Shown here: positions 33,830 through 42,355 of the stretch, piece by piece | Layout of the letters: each line of letters opens with the position of its first letter | How positions within the stretch are numbered: position 1 is the stretch's first letter | Assembly (NCBI RefSeq): GCF_900111885.1 | Contig: NZ_FOKG01000005.1 | Coordinates: forward strand, 124,001 to 188,000 | Source of the DNA: Amycolatopsis marina | Lineage (GTDB): Bacteria; Actinomycetota; Actinomycetes; Mycobacteriales; Pseudonocardiaceae | Direction of reading: 5' to 3' | Length of the DNA stretch: 64,000 bases | Program-made: the position numbers and the translations under genes | The notes under the pieces: model-generated | Told to the model about the DNA's origin: nothing | Seen by the model: the letters and a program-made list of their open reading frames with translations, nothing else | The model's database searches: none

Positions 33830-34012
33830 GAGGAACACCTCCGATCGGCACTCGCGCATACGCACGAACGATACGGACAGTACAGCCGAGGCTCGGCTAC
33901 ACGACACATCTGGTGGAGTGAGATGATACCGGGCGAAGAAAACGAATGGCACTTCAGCGGGTAGCGGAGAGATTACCGATCCCGACAAGACACCGGTCAG
34001 GGAGGTGAAGAC

Positions 34013-35428
34013 ATGCCACCCCCACCTCCGGACCAGTCGCGGACTCCGCCCCAGCACGCCGATCTCCGGTCCGCGCCGCCGGACGGCAACGGCGTGGCAC
34101 CGCTACGGCCAGCCAAGAACGACGAGAGACCCGTGCAACAAGCAGCGACACAGAGTCACCATCCTTTCCATCCACGGGAGTGGGCACTGTGGCAACGACC
34201 GAAGCGCGTCGTCGTTGCGCTACTCGCCATGGAATTGCTTGCCGTTGCGGTCTTCGCCGTGGCGATCGCACACTCGGAAGTACCGTCCGTGGGCGACTGG
34301 ATACGATTCGCGATCCTCGCCGCGGGCGCTACGGTCCACATCCAATTGACCCAGCGACAAGAAGAGCGACGGCGAAATCGGACCAGAACCGTATTGATCG
34401 ATCTCACGGCGGTCTGGACGTTCCCCGCCGCGGTCATTTTTCCGGTTCCGCTCACCCTTCTACTCGTCGCATTGATTCGACTTCAACATTGGTTCATCGC
34501 CCGGCGTCCGGCGCACAACTTCGTCTTTTCCTCGATCGCCCACGGCCTGTCCGGAACATTGGCTCAGCTGACGTTCGTCTCACTGGCCCCATACAATTGG
34601 GGATCACTCGGCGGACTGGATTCCCTACATGACTTCGGCGGCCTGGTTCTCGCCGGTCTCGTCTTCGAAGCGGTACAGATCCTCTACGTGGGTTCAATTC
34701 TCGCGTTGAGTTCCTCATCGAGGCCCACGGTGGGCAAGGTGCTGGGCAACAAGGCCGACAACCTGCTCGAGGCGATCACGATCGGACTCGGGGCGGTCAC
34801 GGCGGTCCTGCTGGTCATCATGCCCCCGGCCGTGGCGATCATGGCGGTGGTGACGGTGGTGTTCAACCGGCTCGCCGAACTCGACCAGTTGCAGGACGAC
34901 GTCCGAACCGACTCCAAGACCGGCGCGCTCAACATGCGCGGCTGGAACGAACTCGCCGAACGGGGACTCGAACGCGCCCGCAAGTCCGAGGACGATATCG
35001 CCCTTCTGATGATCGACCTCGACCACTTCAAGTGGATCAATGACTCGTTCGGACACCCAGCCGGCGACGATGTGCTACAGGCCGTCGCCGAAGCGCTTCG
35101 AGAGGTTACCCGACCGAGTGACGTGGTCGGTCGCTTCGGGGGCGAAGAATTCCTCATCCTCCTTCCCGACATGGACGAACGTGCCGCCCTGCAGGCGGCG
35201 GAGCGCGTGCGGCGGGCAATCGCCGATCTGCGTATCGTGACGACCGACAAGCGTGGTAGTCAGACAACCATCAACCGGCGCACGACATCTGTTGGCGTGG
35301 CAATTTTTCCGCAGCACGCCGACAGCCTCGAAGGGCTCATGCACGCCGCGGACGCGGCCGTTTACGAGGCCAAGGAAGCGGGCCGGAACCAGGTCCGGAT
35401 AGCAACCCGAAACAGTCACGCCCCGTAG
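34013..35428 (+). CDS. Membrane-bound diguanylate cyclase (GGDEF)
   Basis: A 471-residue protein. About 60 hydrophilic residues lead into six or so membrane segments (residues about 62-290), then a GGDEF domain. The active-site loop RFGGEEF lies near residue 375, preceded by an RPSD inhibitory-site motif (RxxD) and LLMIDLDHFKWINDSFGH. It should make cyclic di-GMP from two GTP with product feedback inhibition. GGGAGGTGAAGAC precedes the ATG. No EAL domain is present. Its promoter region is shared with the divergent hexapeptide array. Confidence 0.92.
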   Translation: MPPPPPDQSRTPPQHADLRSAPPDGNGVAPLRPAKNDERPVQQAATQSHHPFHPREWALWQRPKRVVVALLAMELLAVAVFAVAIAHSEVPSVGDWIRFAILAAGATVHIQLTQRQEERRRNRTRTVLIDLTAVWTFPAAVIFPVPLTLLLVALIRLQHWFIARRPAHNFVFSSIAHGLSGTLAQLTFVSLAPYNWGSLGGLDSLHDFGGLVLAGLVFEAVQILYVGSILALSSSSRPTVGKVLGNKADNLLEAITIGLGAVTAVLLVIMPPAVAIMAVVTVVFNRLAELDQLQDDVRTDSKTGALNMRGWNELAERGLERARKSEDDIALLMIDLDHFKWINDSFGHPAGDDVLQAVAEALREVTRPSDVVGRFGGEEFLILLPDMDERAALQAAERVRRAIADLRIVTTDKRGSQTTINRRTTSVGVAIFPQHADSLEGLMHAADAAVYEAKEAGRNQVRIATRNSHAP

Positions 35429-35591
35429 TGAGAGCCGATCGACCCAATCGCTGCTGTCCCTCGATTTCCCACTCGTCTGGTCACCCTCTGCGAACAACTG
35501 GGTGCTCTCGGCGACCCGAGGCCGTCGATACCACCGAACTAGGGGGTTACCCGGATGCATATGCTCCAGGTCTCCTGGGACCCTGTTGCCT

Positions 35592-37772
35592 GTGATCGTT
35601 CCGACCCAGCCGGCGCCCACACGCGTACGCCGTCCGTTGTGGACCTCGGCGTGGGTTCTCGTGCTGGTCCTCGTGGTCGTCGGTTTCGGGTTCGTCGCGT
35701 CGCGGTCCGACCCGCCCGCACCGACCGGCCCGCTGCGGCCCGAGGTCGCCCAGGCGGAGCAGGCGATCGGCACGCTGCTCTCCCCCGGCACCGCCAGCAC
35801 GACGATCGAACTGCTCCCGGCCGACTTCACCGAGGTCACCGGTGTCGTCCCGGCAGAACTGACCGCGCCGGACAACACCATTCGCGCCGTGCACGCCGAC
35901 GGCGGTTGTTCCACGCCGTGGGGCGACGACGGCACCAGGTGGGACTACACCGCCTCCTGCAAGGCGCACGACCTCGGTTACGACCTGCTTCGTTACTCCG
36001 CGGCAAAGGGCCAGCCACTCGGACCAGAGGTCCGGAAGGCACTGGACGACCGGCTCTCGGCGGACATGCATGCCATGTGCGGGATCAATCCGCAGAACTC
36101 CCCCGGCACCTGCCGTGCGGTCGCCTCGCTGTTCTCGGCAGGCCTCGTCATCAACTCCTGGCATCAGCGCTGGGGCCCGCCGGTCGGCGAACCCGTGGCG
36201 CCGATGCTCGCGGGCGTCGCGATGATCGGATTCCTGCTGACGTTCCGGTTGCGCGGCTGGCTGCATGCCCGCCGGATCGCCCCCCGACAACGGCAGAGCG
36301 TCCCCGCCGTCGTCCGGCACAGAGCCGCGGGGAGCTGGGCGCCACTCGCCGTGGCCGCCGTCGCGCTGCTGGTACTCGGCGAGTCGGCGGTGGCCCTGGG
36401 CCGGTGGGCCGGAGTGGGCGACGGCTGGCTCTGGCCGCTGACCTGGCTCACCCAGCTGGCGTTCCTCTTCTTCTTCGCAGGTGGGCGTGCCAACGCCGCC
36501 GGATGGCGGGAGATCGTCGGGGCCGGCGGTGGCTACCGCGAGTACCTCGCCCATCGGGCAGGCTGGCTGCTGCGGCCGGCGCTGGTCTTCGCGGTCGTGG
36601 CCTTCGCGGTGCCCATGGCTCTCGAACTGCTCGGCATCCCGCCGAACACGACGGGCACGGTGATGCGCATAGCGCTCCATCCACTGTGGTTGCTCGGCGT
36701 CTATCTGCTGACCGTGGTCGTCACGCCGATCATGCTGACGCTGCATCGCCGCGCGCCGCTGGCCGTCCTCGCGCTCATCGCCGGAGGCGTTCTGGGGCTG
36801 GCCACCACCGCGAGCGGGGCGGGGCCCGAACTGCTCCAGTACGCGGGGGTGATCGGGCTCGCACTCCTGGCCCAGCAACTCGGCTTCGCCCACGCCGACG
36901 GTCTCCTGTCCCGGCGCCTGTTGGGCTGGACCGGTGCTGCCGCGATCGGCACCCTCGTCGCGTTGGCAGGCAGTGGCGCGCTGCCGCTCCTGCTGCTCGG
37001 CACCCCTGGGGCGGTGCCGCCCCTGGCTGGTCCCACGCTCGCCGTACTGCTGCTCGGCCTCGCGCACCTCGGGCTGCTGCTCGCGCTGCCACAGCCTGCC
37101 CGTGCGCTGGGTGCTCGTGCCGCGGTCGTCAGGGTGACCGACTTCGCCCTGCGTGCTCCGATGAGCCTCTACCTCTGCTTTCTGACCGCCATGCTGCTGC
37201 TGATCACCGTCGTCTACCTACCGGAGCAACTGGGCCGCGGCCTCGGCTGGGTGCTGCACCCTCGGTCCGTCATCGCGCTGGCGATGCTCGCCGGACCCGG
37301 TGTTGTCGTGTTCTGGTGGTTCGAACGGCACACGCAGCCGCACCGCACCCCCCGACTCGTGCCCGGCCCCGTCAACCGGCTGGAGATCCTGCTCGCCAGG
37401 GCAGCCGCCTGGTTGGGGTTCGGCTACGCGGTCATCGGCATCTTCGGCTTCGCGCTCTCCGGTTTCAGCGGCTCCGGGAACGCGACTCTGCTCGGCCTTG
37501 AGCTCGATCCCATCCAGAGCGTGCTGCACCTGCTGCTCGGCGTCTCCCTGCTGCACACCGTCCGGACCGGCGCCAGCGGCACTCCGACGACCTGGGTGCT
37601 CAGCACGCTCGCCTGCGTGCCGCCTCTGCTGGCCGCCACCTCAGGCCCGGACACCGACACGCTCGCGCTCCTCGTGCACGGCGTGACCGGGCTCTTCGCC
37701 ACCGCCGCGGTCGTGGCCACAGTGGCGACCAGTTGGCGGCCGAGTCGCACACCCGTGCGAAGCGGAGGCTGA
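35592..37772 (+). CDS. Membrane protein: phospholipase A2-like domain fused to acyltransferase-3-like domain
   Basis: A protein of about 726 residues. After an N-terminal span (LVLVLVVVGFGFVAS) comes an outer domain with GGCSTPWGDDG and SCKAHDLGYDLL, whose Cys and His-Asp pattern matches prokaryotic secreted phospholipase A2. About ten further hydrophobic segments follow; FFFAGGRANAAGW and a HPLWLLGVYLL segment resemble acyltransferase-3 membrane proteins. It may act on membrane or cell-wall lipids (inference). The start is uncertain: GTG 35592 lacks a clear ribosome-binding site and the frame extends to 35502. The combination is unusual. Confidence 0.72.
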   Translation: MIVPTQPAPTRVRRPLWTSAWVLVLVLVVVGFGFVASRSDPPAPTGPLRPEVAQAEQAIGTLLSPGTASTTIELLPADFTEVTGVVPAELTAPDNTIRAVHADGGCSTPWGDDGTRWDYTASCKAHDLGYDLLRYSAAKGQPLGPEVRKALDDRLSADMHAMCGINPQNSPGTCRAVASLFSAGLVINSWHQRWGPPVGEPVAPMLAGVAMIGFLLTFRLRGWLHARRIAPRQRQSVPAVVRHRAAGSWAPLAVAAVALLVLGESAVALGRWAGVGDGWLWPLTWLTQLAFLFFFAGGRANAAGWREIVGAGGGYREYLAHRAGWLLRPALVFAVVAFAVPMALELLGIPPNTTGTVMRIALHPLWLLGVYLLTVVVTPIMLTLHRRAPLAVLALIAGGVLGLATTASGAGPELLQYAGVIGLALLAQQLGFAHADGLLSRRLLGWTGAAAIGTLVALAGSGALPLLLLGTPGAVPPLAGPTLAVLLLGLAHLGLLLALPQPARALGARAAVVRVTDFALRAPMSLYLCFLTAMLLLITVVYLPEQLGRGLGWVLHPRSVIALAMLAGPGVVVFWWFERHTQPHRTPRLVPGPVNRLEILLARAAAWLGFGYAVIGIFGFALSGFSGSGNATLLGLELDPIQSVLHLLLGVSLLHTVRTGASGTPTTWVLSTLACVPPLLAATSGPDTDTLALLVHGVTGLFATAAVVATVATSWRPSRTPVRSGG

Positions 37773-38086
37773 CGGGCGTGTGGGAACGGCGGATCGCGTG
37801 GTCATGGTGAGCTGTGGAACGCGGCCGACGAAGTCCCGTCTGGGAGTCAGAGCCCTGGCGACTCGATGGCTGACCCGATCTTTCAGGCAGGCACTGATGG
37901 CGTTGGCATCGTCGACTTCGGGGTACTCAATGTGACGACAGCGCCCAACCGTGGGTGGGGTCGGCCACAACCGAAGGGCCATATGCCAGGCTACGGCAAC
38001 CCGCGCCGGTGGTTGGACGTCCAAACAAGGACCAGGCGTGGACTGTGTCCGTTGCGGACGGGCACCCGACGAAGGGAGTTGCTGGC
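37773..38086. other. Intergenic region before the LCP gene
   Basis: A 314-base stretch without a supported gene. GAAGGGAG at 38071-38078 is the ribosome-binding site for the LCP gene. No repeat or hairpin of note was seen. Confidence 0.4.
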
Positions 38087-39856
38087 GTGGAGTACCCGCC
38101 GCGCGACGGTCACGGGGACCGGCGTCCCCGGAGGCCGTGGCAGGAGGGCGCGTCCGGCAGCAAACCCACCCCACCGCCTGGAAGCAGGCCCCCGCGCTCC
38201 CAGACCCCGCCGGACAGGAGCGCAGGCCCACCACCCGGCAGGCCGGTCCGGCGCGGCCGGGCTGACGCTGGCCCCCGTACGCCGCCGGAGCGAGCAACGC
38301 GTTCCCGGCCCGCGAGCCGTCCCCGGCCCGCCCCACCGCCACGCAAGCGTGGCCCCGGCAGGGGCGCGAAAATCGCTGTCGCCGTGGTGTCACTGCTGGT
38401 CATGAGCCTCACGGGGTATGGCTGGGCGGCCATGCAGGGGCTGGTCAGCGGACTCACGATGACCGATGTGATCGCCGAGGACGGCGGCGGGGACAAGCCT
38501 GCCGATGGCGCCCGCGACATCCTCCTGGTCGGCATGGACAGCCGTACGGACGCGCAGGGCAATCCGCTCTCCGAGGACCTGCTCGCGCAACTGCGTGCCG
38601 GAGTCGCCGACGGCGAACTGAACACCGACTCACTGATCTTCGTGCACATCCCGAACGACGGCAGCAAGGCCGTCGCCATCTCGTTGCCGCGTGACTCCTA
38701 CGTGGACATCCCCGGGTACGGCAAACACAAGATCAACTCGGCGTATGCGCGGGCGAAGATGGAGGAGCGCTCCCGGCTCGAGGCCGAGGGCGTGACGGAC
38801 CCGAAGGAGCTCGAGGTCCAGAGCAACCAGGCAGGGGCGAAGACCCTCGTAGCCACTGTGGAGCAGCTCACCGGCTCCACGATCGACAACTACGCTTCCA
38901 TCAACCTGCTGGGTTTCTTCGAGATCACGAAGGCGATCGGCGGGGTGGAGGTCTGCCTCAACGAGGCCACGAAGGACAGGTACTCGGGTGCGGACTTCAA
39001 GGCGGGCAGGCAGACGATCTCCGGTTTCGACGCACTGGCTTTCGTCCGGCAGCGGCACGGTCTGCTCCGCGGTGACCTGGACCGGGTGGTGCGTCAACAG
39101 GTCTTCATGGCGGGCCTGGCGAAGAAGGTGCTCTCCGCGGGCACGCTCGCCGATCCCGGCAAGCTGAACGAACTGGTCGGCGCCATCAAGAAGTCGGTCG
39201 TGCTCAACCAGGGCTGGGACATCCTCGGTTTCGCCCAGCAGATGAAGGGCCTGACCGGCGGGCAGATCGAGTTCCGGACGATCCCGACCGTCAACATCGA
39301 GTACGAGACCCCCAACGACGGCACAGCGATCCAGGTCGATCCGGACCAGGTGCAGGATTTCGTCCAGGGCCTCGCCGGTCCGCCGCAACAGCCCGGCGAG
39401 GGTGCGTCGAAGGAGCAGGAGGACCTGCCTGCCAAGTCCACCATCACCGTGAACGTGCAGAACGGGACCAGCCAGACCGGCCTGGCCGCGAGTGTGTCCC
39501 AGTCGCTGACCGAGCAGGGATTCGCCGAGGGCGAGACCGGCAACGCTGCTCCTCAGGACATCTCGGTGGTGCGGGTGCCGCCGGGTACGACCGGCGTTGG
39601 TGAACAGGTCGCCGGCGCGCTCGAGGGCGATGTCGCCGTCGAGGAGGACAGCTCCGTACCCGCGGGCCACGCCACCGTCGTGCTCGGCACCGACTACTCC
39701 GGTTCCTCGACCGGGCAGTCCACCGGGTCCGGTAATACGGGCGGCGCGAGCGGAGCGGGCAAACCTGCTGCCGCACAGGCCGACGGGACCGGCGGGGCGA
39801 CCCCCGAGGACGAGGAGCCGCCGATCACCGCAGGCGGCGTGCCCTGCGTCAACTAG
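38087..39856 (+). CDS. LytR-CpsA-Psr (LCP) family cell-wall ligase
   Basis: A 589-residue protein. A Pro/Arg-rich cytoplasmic tail of about 90 residues precedes one membrane helix (IAVAVVSLLVMSLTGYGW). The LCP domain follows (DILLVGMDSRTDAQG, LNTDSLIFVHI, AISLPRDSYVDIPGYGKHKINSAYA, FVRQRHGLLRGDLDR). A LytR_C domain near the end (ITVNVQNGTSQTGLAASVSQ) and a Gly/Ser-rich tail complete it. LCP enzymes transfer wall polymers such as arabinogalactan from lipid carriers to peptidoglycan. The GTG at 38087 has GAAGGGAG eight bases upstream; the longer frame is not favoured. Confidence 0.92.
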   Translation: MEYPPRDGHGDRRPRRPWQEGASGSKPTPPPGSRPPRSQTPPDRSAGPPPGRPVRRGRADAGPRTPPERATRSRPASRPRPAPPPRKRGPGRGAKIAVAVVSLLVMSLTGYGWAAMQGLVSGLTMTDVIAEDGGGDKPADGARDILLVGMDSRTDAQGNPLSEDLLAQLRAGVADGELNTDSLIFVHIPNDGSKAVAISLPRDSYVDIPGYGKHKINSAYARAKMEERSRLEAEGVTDPKELEVQSNQAGAKTLVATVEQLTGSTIDNYASINLLGFFEITKAIGGVEVCLNEATKDRYSGADFKAGRQTISGFDALAFVRQRHGLLRGDLDRVVRQQVFMAGLAKKVLSAGTLADPGKLNELVGAIKKSVVLNQGWDILGFAQQMKGLTGGQIEFRTIPTVNIEYETPNDGTAIQVDPDQVQDFVQGLAGPPQQPGEGASKEQEDLPAKSTITVNVQNGTSQTGLAASVSQSLTEQGFAEGETGNAAPQDISVVRVPPGTTGVGEQVAGALEGDVAVEEDSSVPAGHATVVLGTDYSGSSTGQSTGSGNTGGASGAGKPAAAQADGTGGATPEDEEPPITAGGVPCVN

Positions 39857-40117
39857 CGCGTGCGGGCGCTCCGCCTGCGAGCCGAGTGGCCATCGAGCAG
39901 AGCCCCCTGCGCCTTCAGCACTCCCCCGGCACCCCCCTCCGGCCGCGCGCGGTTACTCCATTCGGGCGGACTGTGGGGTGGTTCGGCAAACAGTCGGCCG
40001 AATCCGCGTAATGAGCGGCGTGTCAGCGGCTTTCATCCTCGTGAAGGAGACTCGCATCACCCGGCCGGGCGACGGCAGGAGTGCGATACGACGCGTGGTG
40101 CAGGCAGGGGACGACGA

Positions 40118-40600
40118 GTGCGTATTGACGCGGAGGCCTATCAACGTGCGCTCGGCGAGGAGTTGCGCAAAGTCCGCAAGCGGCGAGGGTGGACGCGTAA
40201 GGAGCTGAACGAGCGTCTGCAGAGCGAGATCTCTCTGCAGACGCTGGCCACCTACGAGCTGGGGACGCGACAGTGTTCCGTCGTGCGGCTCGTGGAGTTG
40301 TGCGTGGCGATGGAGGAAACACCGCAGGATCTGCTGGCCAGGGTGCACCGGCGCGTCTTCACGGACGAACCCGGCCGTGTCCGGGTCAATCTCGCGGCGG
40401 TGATCGGCGACGACCAGCCGGAGTTGCAGCCGCTGCGCCGTTGGTGTCTGGACCGCCAACGACAGCCGGGGGGCGACCAGGCGGACGTTCAGCTCGATCG
40501 GCGGGCGCTCGAGTGGCTGGCCGAACTGTGTGGCATGCCGGTCGCGGAACTGGTGTCCCGCCTGCATCACCTCATGAACGACACGCACCAGGGGAGCTGA
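40118..40600 (+). CDS. XRE-family helix-turn-helix regulator
   Basis: A 160-residue protein beginning RIDAEAYQRALGEELRKVRK after the GTG, with an XRE/Cro-type helix-turn-helix (RRGWTRKELNERL and SLQTLATYELGTRQCSVVRL). A C-terminal region rich in Arg and Leu follows, with no recognised domain. Similar regulators are common in actinobacteria, where the substrate signal is unknown. The GTG at 40118 is chosen because the helix-turn-helix begins soon after; the frame upstream is non-coding. The 260 bases before it contain no gene. Confidence 0.78.
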   Translation: MRIDAEAYQRALGEELRKVRKRRGWTRKELNERLQSEISLQTLATYELGTRQCSVVRLVELCVAMEETPQDLLARVHRRVFTDEPGRVRVNLAAVIGDDQPELQPLRRWCLDRQRQPGGDQADVQLDRRALEWLAELCGMPVAELVSRLHHLMNDTHQGS

Positions 40601-40620
40601 CCCGCACCAAGCCACGGAGT

Positions 40621-40642
40621 CGCACTTTCCCGGGAAAGTGCG
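40621..40642. repeat. Palindromic repeat copy 1
   Basis: A perfect 22-base palindrome with core CACTTTCCCGGGAAAGTG, 20 bases after the XRE gene. It can form a long hairpin in RNA of either strand and lies in a convergent gap, so a bidirectional terminator role is likely. Confidence 0.75.
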
Positions 40643-40663
40643 ATAGGTCCGTGCGCAACTACC

Positions 40664-40683
40664 GCACTTTCCCGGGAAAGTGC
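40664..40683. repeat. Palindromic repeat copy 2
   Basis: The same 20-base palindrome GCACTTTCCCGGGAAAGTGC, 21 bases after copy 1. Confidence 0.75.
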
Positions 40684-40725
40684 CGTCCTGTGCCGCGTCT
40701 TCGCTGCTCACGGGGCCTCAGTTGG

Positions 40726-40745
40726 GCACTTTCCCGGGAAAGTGG
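40726..40745. repeat. Palindromic repeat copy 3
   Basis: Third copy of the palindrome (18-base perfect core; one outer base changed), ending two bases before the stop of the convergent monooxygenase gene. Confidence 0.72.
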
Positions 40746-40747
40746 CG

Positions 40748-42274
40748 TTATGCCGTGGGGACGCTCGGCTGCTCGCTCTCCTTCGCGGCCTCGCCCGTGT
40801 CCGCAATGCCGACCAGCGAGTACTCGCTGGTGTCGACCTTGCGGGTCTGCAACCAGTAGCGCCAGGTGAAGCCCGGCCACACCGTGCGGTTGACCCCCTT
40901 GGCGTCCAGGTACCAGCTCTTGCAACCGCCCTGGGTCCAGATGCCCTTGGCCAGCTTGCGCTGAATGTCCGAGTTGAACTGCGCCTGGGAGTCGGGGCGC
41001 GCCTCGATCCCGTCCGCTCCCGCGGACTCCACCAGGCGCATCGCCGCACTGACGTAGCGGATCTGCGACTCGATCATGAAAACGACCGAGTTGTGCCCTA
41101 GACCGGTGTTCGGGCCGAGCAGGAAGAACAGGTTGGGGAACCCGGACACGGTGATCCCCTTGTGGGTCTGCATGCCCTCGGTGGCCCACTCCTTGCCGAG
41201 GTTGCGCCCTTCCCTGCCGATGACCTCGAGGTTGTCGAAGGCGTCGGTGACATGGAAACCCGTGCCGAAGATGATCGCGTCGACCTCCCGCTCGACACCG
41301 GCGGAGTCGACGATGCTGTGCTCCCTGACCTCGGCGATGCCGTCGGTCACCACATCGACGTTCTGCCGGTTCAGCGCCGGGTAGAAGTCGTTGGAGATCA
41401 GCACCCGCTTACAGCCCATCGTGTAGTCGGGCGTCAACTTGGCCCGCAACCGCGGGTCCTTGATGTTCTTGTCGATGTTCCACTTGGCGATCTTCTGCGC
41501 CAGCTTCATCACGCCCGCGTGACCGTTGAAACCGATCGCCCGCACCTCGAGCATCCAGTACAGGGCGTTGCGGTACATCCGCTGTACGCCAGGGACCTTG
41601 TTGAACAGCTTCTTCGTCCACTCGGGCATCTCGTGGTCCGGCTTGGGCATGATCCACGGCGGTGTCCGCTGGAACAGCGTCAACTCCCGCACGTCCTTCG
41701 CGATCTGCGGGACGAACTGGATGGAACTGGCACCGGTGCCCACCACGGCGACCCGCTTGTCCCGCAGGTCGTAGTCGTGATCCCACTGCGCGGAGTGGAA
41801 CTGGCGGCCCTCGAACCGCTCGAGGCCGGGCAGTTGCGGAATCTGCGGAATGTGCAGCGCCCCCATGCCGGAGACGAGGAACCGCCCGACGAACTCGTCG
41901 CCGGAGGCGGTCGCGACGTGCCAGCGCCCCTCCTCCTCGTCCCAGCGCGCACCGGTCATCTCCTGACCGAACCGGACGAAACGGTAGAGGTCGTACTTCT
42001 CGGCGACCCCACGCATGTAGTCCCAGATCTCCGGCTGGGGCGAGAACGACCTCGACCAGTTCGGGTTCTGCTCGAAGGAGAACGAGTACATGTGCGACTG
42101 GATGTCGCAGGCACAGCCGGGGTAGGTGTTGTCCCGCCACGTGCCGCCGACATCCTGGGCCTTCTCCAGGATCACGAAGTCCTCGCGACCCTCCTTGCGG
42201 AGCTGGATCGCCATGCCGAGCCCGGAGAATCCGGACCCGACGATGATCACACCAGCTTCGGTGCGCTTGCCCAT
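40748..42274 (-). CDS. Flavin-containing monooxygenase, Baeyer-Villiger type
   Basis: A 508-residue FAD/NADPH monooxygenase. The FAD Rossmann motif VGSGFSGLGMA is near the N-terminus, the BVMO fingerprint appears as FEGRQFHSAQWDHD, and the NADPH motif is VGTGASS. Such enzymes insert oxygen next to ketones, giving esters or lactones. The ATG at 42274 follows GGAGG; an ATG 15 bases upstream lacks one. It is divergent from the TetR gene at 42356 across 81 bases, the usual arrangement of a substrate-induced BVMO and its repressor. Confidence 0.9.
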   Translation of the reverse strand: MGKRTEAGVIIVGSGFSGLGMAIQLRKEGREDFVILEKAQDVGGTWRDNTYPGCACDIQSHMYSFSFEQNPNWSRSFSPQPEIWDYMRGVAEKYDLYRFVRFGQEMTGARWDEEEGRWHVATASGDEFVGRFLVSGMGALHIPQIPQLPGLERFEGRQFHSAQWDHDYDLRDKRVAVVGTGASSIQFVPQIAKDVRELTLFQRTPPWIMPKPDHEMPEWTKKLFNKVPGVQRMYRNALYWMLEVRAIGFNGHAGVMKLAQKIAKWNIDKNIKDPRLRAKLTPDYTMGCKRVLISNDFYPALNRQNVDVVTDGIAEVREHSIVDSAGVEREVDAIIFGTGFHVTDAFDNLEVIGREGRNLGKEWATEGMQTHKGITVSGFPNLFFLLGPNTGLGHNSVVFMIESQIRYVSAAMRLVESAGADGIEARPDSQAQFNSDIQRKLAKGIWTQGGCKSWYLDAKGVNRTVWPGFTWRYWLQTRKVDTSEYSLVGIADTGEAAKESEQPSVPTA

Positions 42275-42319
42275 CTGCTCGTCCTCCATGTCCTGATTAC
42301 TGTTACCCGAAGTCCATCT

Positions 42320-42348
42320 TACTCGGAGTAGGTTACTTCCGGTAGACT
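42320..42348 (+). promoter_or_regulatory. Promoter with palindromic operator for the TetR gene (leaderless)
   Basis: TTACTC (42319-42324 region) as a -35 and TAGACT (42343-42348) as a -10 are about 17-18 bases apart. TACTCGGAGTA (42320-42330) is a palindrome on the -35. The -10 ends seven bases before the GTG, so the transcript likely starts at the GTG itself. A repressor on the palindrome would block both divergent genes. Confidence 0.55.
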
Positions 42349-42355
42349 GACTTTT

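Larger units (their letters stand above)
33522..33842 (-). repeat. Tandem array of five hexapeptide mini-ORFs
   Basis: Five degenerate units of 67-77 bases lie on the minus strand. Each contains a purine-rich Shine-Dalgarno sequence, about six bases of variable spacing, and a 21-base mini-ORF ending GACTGGTGA. Upstream of most Shine-Dalgarno sequences there is a T-rich patch (TTTCG, TTTTTCG, TTTTCG, TTTTGC). Between units only these functional elements are conserved; the other spacer bases differ. The array fills the gap between the convergent MFS gene and the divergent diguanylate cyclase. Confidence 0.85.

Noticed and set aside
32303-33964. 553-residue plus-strand ORF across the MFS gene and the mini-ORF array
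   Set aside because: It is an Arg/His-rich shadow frame of the MFS gene with no recognisable domain.
33809-34057. 82-residue minus-strand ORF ending in VSSRDW
   Set aside because: Its upstream part runs antisense through the start of the diguanylate cyclase gene, and no other copy of the array has a similar N-terminal extension. The short mini-ORF with its own ribosome-binding site is preferred.
35547-37067. 506-residue minus-strand ORF, and the 648-residue plus-strand ORF at 35555
   Set aside because: Both are GC-frame shadows of the PLA2/AT3-like gene; they have no signal, domain or ribosome-binding site.
40621-40745. Insertion-sequence or MITE ends
   Set aside because: The repeats are short isolated palindromes with no direct-repeat target duplications, inner sequence or transposase.
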